Assembly (NCBI GenBank): GCA_021848825.1
Contig: JAJZTQ010000015.1
Coordinates: 1 to 64,000, forward strand
Direction of reading: 5' to 3'
Source: Pseudomonadota bacterium
GTDB lineage: Bacteria > Pseudomonadota > Gammaproteobacteria > Burkholderiales > JABEVD01
Length of the DNA stretch: 64,000 nucleotides
Shown: positions 63,993 through 64,000 of the stretch, piece after piece
Position numbering within the stretch: the stretch's first letter is position 1
Layout: each line of letters opens with the position of its first letter
Notes under the pieces: generated by a model
The model's input: the letters and a program-made list of their open reading frames with translations, nothing else
Told to the model about the DNA's origin: nothing
The model's database searches: none
Translations under genes and position numbers: made by a program

Positions 63993-64000
63993 TCTACCTC

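Overview
The window is compact, gene-dense Gram-negative DNA. It encodes outer-membrane lipoproteins, an RND/MFS-type outer-membrane factor, RpoS, sigma-54 control, MltB and MurI. Three PEP-CTERM proteins and a sigma-54-controlled DsrE-TusA-flavoprotein-DUF1641 sulfur cluster suggest a biofilm-forming beta- or gammaproteobacterium, possibly a sulfur or iron chemolithotroph. A plant/fungal-type proton-pumping P-type ATPase would fit an acid-exposed habitat. The taxonomic placement is inference; there is no rRNA here.

Layout. 0-5.3 kb: two tiny membrane proteins, then a minus-strand operon of a C39 peptidase, a coiled-coil/beta-barrel outer-membrane protein, a PEP-CTERM protein and a LysR regulator. 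The first two resemble FapD and FapF of the functional-amyloid (Fap) secretion system. 5.5-11.7 kb: two convergent PAS-GGDEF-EAL proteins, rpoS, and three small secreted proteins. Each of the three carries a Sec-type signal followed by a double-glycine-like motif of the kind C39 peptidases cut. 12-15 kb: tRNA-Ser(GGA), then a cyclase, a TssQ-like lipoprotein and a Ser/Thr kinase, then an FmdB-type zinc ribbon and a 356-bp MITE-like element. 15.3-19.4 kb: a sigma-54 activator divergent from the sulfur operon, with a near-perfect -24/-12 promoter, clustered TGTCA/TGACA half-sites and a terminator. 19.4-25.1 kb: DUF486, arginase, an APH/P-loop kinase fusion, MltB, and a HisKA_2 kinase with an ANTAR response regulator. 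25.1-28.6 kb: the second MITE copy, a promoter with a folded leader, and a diiron-type MBL protein coupled to a GGDEF-EAL protein.

28.6-35.5 kb: tiny membrane proteins, the NAD salvage pair pncA-pncB, a GNAT-fold protein, a Gly/Trp/His-rich secreted protein, an internally duplicated 682-residue protein and a PEP-CTERM protein. 35.7-42 kb: HDOD and HDOD-GGDEF proteins, two lipoproteins and YjbQ. 42.2-46.8 kb: the H+-ATPase, transaldolase coupled to a small protein, and a C_GCAxxG_C_C protein. 46.8-53.5 kb: an Rrf2 regulator divergent from a ClC transporter and an Emr-type tripartite efflux operon, with two matching TATCA-N5-TGATA palindromes between them. 53.5-64 kb: alcohol dehydrogenase, a cheD pseudogene, a dehydrogenase remnant, transketolase, an AI-2E-family permease, a small kinase, a PEP-CTERM protein, DUF1348, DUF1134, MurI and a phosphoesterase that starts at the window edge.

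Taken together, the region mixes surface/secretion functions, cyclic-nucleotide signalling (four GGDEF proteins, one cyclase), sulfur metabolism and central carbon/NAD housekeeping. The strongest candidate for an undescribed system is the Fap-like C39 peptidase/barrel pair with three double-glycine-like secreted peptides about 6 kb away. Next are the small VIDDR-DW protein family coupled to unrelated enzymes, and the MITE whose hairpin arms co-vary between copies.
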